A stretch of 8,608 bases of DNA from Proteobacteria bacterium UBA7821 (lineage in GTDB: Bacteria > Pseudomonadota > Gammaproteobacteria > Comchoanobacterales > Comchoanobacteraceae). The position numbers were made by a program, and so were the translations under genes. The DNA is taken from positions 1-8,608 of the forward strand of contig DLBP01000072.1 of assembly GCA_002480165.1 (NCBI GenBank), read 5' to 3'. The notes beneath the pieces were generated by a model. The model had not been told where the DNA came from and ran no database searches. It was given only the letters and a program-made list of their open reading frames with translations. Positions 6,839-8,608 of the stretch are shown here, piece by piece (positions within the stretch are counted from its first letter, which is position 1; the number at the start of each line of letters is the position of its first letter).

Positions 6839-7708
6839 TTATAATAGTGCATTCATACAGACTTTATATTGCTTAAAGCATTGTATGAGCTGGGGTAGTA
6901 AATTGACTAAATATGAGCAAGATTGCATATTAATCATTGATAGTGTCATGATGGATGTGATGTCACCTAGAGAGATGCTGTTGTGGCTGTATAGGTAGTT
7001 GACATCGAGTAGAATAAAGCTAATACCCAGATAGCAAATTAAATTTTGATTTAATTTCATGCTCTTTAGCTTGTTTCGATATAATTTCTCTGTGTTAACC
7101 AGACGATCTAAATGTTGATGTGCGGCTATAATTTTATTGTCTGAAATAGATGATATCAATGCATAGTGTCTCTTCATCTGTTCTTGACAGGGTGTTATTT
7201 GTTGTTTTAAAAGGTGCCATTGACTGTAAGCAAACACCAGAGCCCAGCAGGGTAATAAGTAGAGAATATGAGGGTATATTTTTGTTAGCCCATAGACAGA
7301 TGTTGCCAGTATAATTATTTGACCCAAAAAAGGCTCTATCTGTATGATCATCTGTATAATGGATTGATTTAATTCATGTAAACTATAAGTCATATCATTG
7401 GCTGTATTATTTTGATGAGATGTTGATATAATCCGGTGATAGACGCGTTTATTAAGACTGGGAATGAGATTCTGATAGATGACTTCTCTAACGGTTATGA
7501 TGCTGTAACCCAGAGTGTAGATAACAAAACAGTTGAGCAGGTATCCCGACATCGGCTGTTGTGAGTCCATGGTGTCGATAATTAATTTGAGCTGATGTGA
7601 CAGAAAAATACTCTGAAGGCCACTGCTGCCAGATAGTAGATAGATACAAGCGATAGAGTAGCGGTCAGGCTTGATCCATTGATATAGACTCATGCAAAAC
7701 ATGCGCAT
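6839..7708 (-). CDS. ABC-exporter type transmembrane domain without an ATPase domain
   Basis: The 289 residues resemble the six-helix membrane domain of type I ABC exporters. Membrane segments fall at about 18-40, 57-75, 125-145, 148-165, 225-245 and 250-275. The stretch after TM4 (SSISDNKIIAAHQHLDRLV, about 186-204) resembles the coupling-helix region. The end, SLGDITSIMTLSMINMQSC through CFKQYKVCMNALL, matches the close of TM6, where the family continues as a linker into the nucleotide-binding domain. Here a stop follows at once, and no Walker A, LSGGQ or Walker B sequence lies downstream, since that DNA is the orphan gene on the other strand. It is therefore either a lone membrane subunit using an ATPase made elsewhere or a truncated remnant. 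The ATG at 7708 has no clear ribosome site; ATGs at 7702 and 7693 are alternatives. The tautomerase-like gene ends 43 bp upstream and probably shares its transcript. Confidence 0.65.
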   Translation of the reverse strand: MRMFCMSLYQWIKPDRYSIACIYLLSGSSGLQSIFLSHQLKLIIDTMDSQQPMSGYLLNCFVIYTLGYSIITVREVIYQNLIPSLNKRVYHRIISTSHQNNTANDMTYSLHELNQSIIQMIIQIEPFLGQIIILATSVYGLTKIYPHILYLLPCWALVFAYSQWHLLKQQITPCQEQMKRHYALISSISDNKIIAAHQHLDRLVNTEKLYRNKLKSMKLNQNLICYLGISFILLDVNYLYSHNSISLGDITSIMTLSMINMQSCSYLVNLLPQLIQCFKQYKVCMNALL

Positions 7709-7751
7709 ACTATAAGTTGAATCGCTTGGCGAGCCAATACAGGAAGAAATG

Positions 7752-8078
7752 TTATGAATCTGTGGACTTGCCAGATGCGTAATATGGGCTTAGAAATCGG
7801 ATTTCGATACTAAAAGGGATATCCTGCGGCAGCACTTTCATGAGGTGCAGTTTAAGCTTATTGATCAGATCGTTCATGTAATTTTCTTGTCGGTGTTGTT
7901 TTTTTGATAACGCCAGTTGGATAAATACATGCGGTGATAAGGTGTCATAGTGGTATGATCGACTACTCAACTGAAGAACAGTATTGTCATGTTCTTTGAG
8001 GATAGATTCAGCTCCTGACAAGATCAGATCGGTATCGAGATCTATTTCGACACAGTATTTTAACTCTATATGCTCCAT
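7752..8078 (-). CDS. 5-carboxymethyl-2-hydroxymuconate isomerase-like small protein lacking the N-terminal proline
   Basis: This 108-residue protein appears related to the CHMI branch of the tautomerase superfamily, whose HpcD member isomerises a dienoate in homoprotocatechuate breakdown. Similarities by eye are the first strand MEHIELKY (HpcD starts MPHFIVEC), SSRSYHYDTL (HpcD SRVHWVDTW), VFIQLALSKKQHRQ (FVHMTLKIGAGRS), and FSIEIRFLSP (LSFEIEELHP) near the end. The catalytic Pro that follows the start Met in the superfamily is Glu here, so ordinary tautomerase chemistry is unlikely; the protein may bind a ligand, pair with another subunit, or do something else. The ATG at 8078 lacks a ribosome site. 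It is the first gene of an apparent pair with the ABC membrane domain and is divergent from the lipoprotein gene. Assignment rests on short motifs and is tentative. Confidence 0.5.
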   Translation of the reverse strand: MEHIELKYCVEIDLDTDLILSGAESILKEHDNTVLQLSSRSYHYDTLSPHVFIQLALSKKQHRQENYMNDLINKLKLHLMKVLPQDIPFSIEIRFLSPYYASGKSTDS

Positions 8079-8087
8079 TATGTAGCT

Positions 8088-8116
8088 AGTATGACAAAAT
8101 ATTTAGTCCAAGTCAA
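8088..8116 (-). promoter_or_regulatory. Promoter of the tautomerase-like/ABC membrane gene pair
   Basis: On the minus strand TTGACT (8116-8111) is followed after 17 bp by CATACT (8093-8088). Transcription would start near 8081, only about 3 nt before the ATG at 8078, giving an almost leaderless message. That agrees with the missing Shine-Dalgarno sequence. Confidence 0.5.
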
Positions 8117-8166
8117 GTTCATCGGTTTGATGGCATGGTGTATTCTTTATGCCGTGTCGTGAGGTT

Positions 8167-8178
8167 TTTCGATCGAAA
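8167..8178. promoter_or_regulatory. 12-bp perfect palindrome in the divergent promoter region
   Basis: TTTCGATCGAAA lies between the two divergent promoters (8088-8116 minus, 8235-8263 plus), a usual place for a shared operator. It is short and no regulator is implied. Confidence 0.3.
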
Positions 8179-8234
8179 CAATGGATAGCTATGGTCTATA
8201 AATCAAGGGTTGTGATCGGGTTTAGTAACCAAAC

Positions 8235-8263
8235 TTGATTTCCACTGATTGATATCTTATATT
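8235..8263 (+). promoter_or_regulatory. Sigma70 promoter of the BamE-like lipoprotein gene
   Basis: TTGATT (8235-8240) and TATATT (8258-8263) are 17 bp apart. Transcription would begin near 8270, giving a leader of about 57 nt before the ATG at 8327. Confidence 0.65.
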
Positions 8264-8281
8264 GGCACACAGGTAGTGCCA
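8263..8281 (+). promoter_or_regulatory. Inverted repeat over the transcription start of the lipoprotein gene
   Basis: TGGCAC (8263-8268) and GTGCCA (8276-8281) are perfect 6-bp arms around 7 nt. The left arm touches the -10 box and the right arm ends about 12 nt into the predicted transcript, the position of a repressor site. As RNA, only the right arm would be fully transcribed, so a DNA operator is likelier than an mRNA hairpin. Confidence 0.4.
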
Positions 8282-8326
8282 GCAGATGGCTTCACCAATT
8301 AAATCAATCAACTAAGGTAAATAATT

Positions 8327-8608
8327 ATGTTGCACAATTCAAGAGTATCTTCTCAATATATCTACACGTTTTTAACAGTCATCCTGTTGGCTTGCTTAAG
8401 TGGCTGCGCCAATTCAGGCTCACTAACAATAGCGGAACTGACTCAGGAAGATCTTTCATATTTCGTTCAAAAAGGCTCAACCGATGACAAGGCTATTTTA
8501 AGAGAATTAGGCGACCCATCGGACATCTCCTTGACTGGTGATGGTTTGGTCATTTGGACCTATGATTACAGCCGTGTTAGCCCGAGAGCACAGAACTTTA
8601 TCCCTTAT
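8327..8608 (+). CDS. Lipoprotein with BamE/OmlA (SmpA)-like domain, 3' end beyond window
   Basis: The first 94 codons are present and remain open to the last base. The N-terminus is a lipoprotein signal: a positively charged start, the hydrophobic stretch YIYTFLTVILLACLSGC, and lipobox LSGC with C27 as the lipidated cysteine. Residues after it lack Asp at +2 (the sequence is CANS), which favours sorting to the outer membrane. The mature part shows the small BamE/OmlA-type fold: FVQKGSTDDKAILRELGDPS, then LVIWTYDYSRVSPRAQNFIPY, matching the family pattern in which a Gly/Thr helix start and LGxP are followed by a WxY strand. BamE itself is a Bam-complex lipoprotein, but the FIPY ending matches a wider group of BamE-like lipoproteins of unsettled role, so the symbol bamE is not given. 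AAGGT (8314-8318) lies 8 nt before the ATG. The gene has its own promoter. Confidence 0.8.
   Translation, partial: MLHNSRVSSQYIYTFLTVILLACLSGCANSGSLTIAELTQEDLSYFVQKGSTDDKAILRELGDPSDISLTGDGLVIWTYDYSRVSPRAQNFIPY

Noticed and set aside
8263..8281. Sigma54 promoter, because TGGCAC resembles the -24 element
   Set aside because: Sigma54 needs GG and GC ten bases apart; here the GC at the expected place is GT and the next GC is two bases too far. A good sigma70 promoter is present instead.

Overview
The window reads as chromosomal DNA of an AT-rich gammaproteobacterium. The evidence is an ApaH close in layout to the enterobacterial enzyme, an elongation factor P with the lysine that gammaproteobacteria modify by beta-lysylation, and a BamE/OmlA-type lipoprotein. 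Two long proteins I cannot assign and a broken-looking transporter gene would fit a host-associated lineage such as the Legionellales, but that is a guess and nothing here proves it. I see no rRNA, tRNA, CRISPR array, insertion sequence or phage gene.

Layout. A membrane-anchored prolyl-4-hydroxylase-like dioxygenase (99-815, +) converges on apaH (915-1733, -). A 253-bp AT-rich gap with a 16-bp perfect palindrome and a second inverted repeat separates apaH from a divergent thioredoxin-fold ArsC/Spx-family gene (1987-2337, +). That gene overlaps tail to tail by 30 bp with a lineage-specific membrane protein (2308-3051, -) whose C-terminal half is low complexity and holds a tandem 45-bp repeat. 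A 441-bp gene-free stretch follows. It holds a good promoter for the membrane protein but no convincing one for the next gene, efp (3493-4056, +). Efp is followed by a consensus-like promoter and an unrecognised 887-residue soluble protein (4143-6806, +).

The right end holds a two-gene minus-strand unit: a small protein resembling 5-carboxymethyl-2-hydroxymuconate isomerase but lacking its catalytic N-terminal proline (7752-8078), then an ABC-exporter membrane domain with no ATPase domain (6839-7708). Its promoter sits so close to the first ATG that the message would be nearly leaderless. Divergent from it is a lipoprotein with a BamE-like domain (8327 to the window end, partial).

The genes do not form one pathway. 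Housekeeping functions (ApaH: dinucleoside polyphosphate breakdown; EF-P: rescue of ribosomes stalled at polyproline; BamE-like: envelope) alternate with accessory or orphan genes, mostly as single-gene units with their own promoters. The items most worth following are the 887-residue orphan, the NBD-less ABC gene with its odd tautomerase-like partner, and the repeat-bearing membrane protein.
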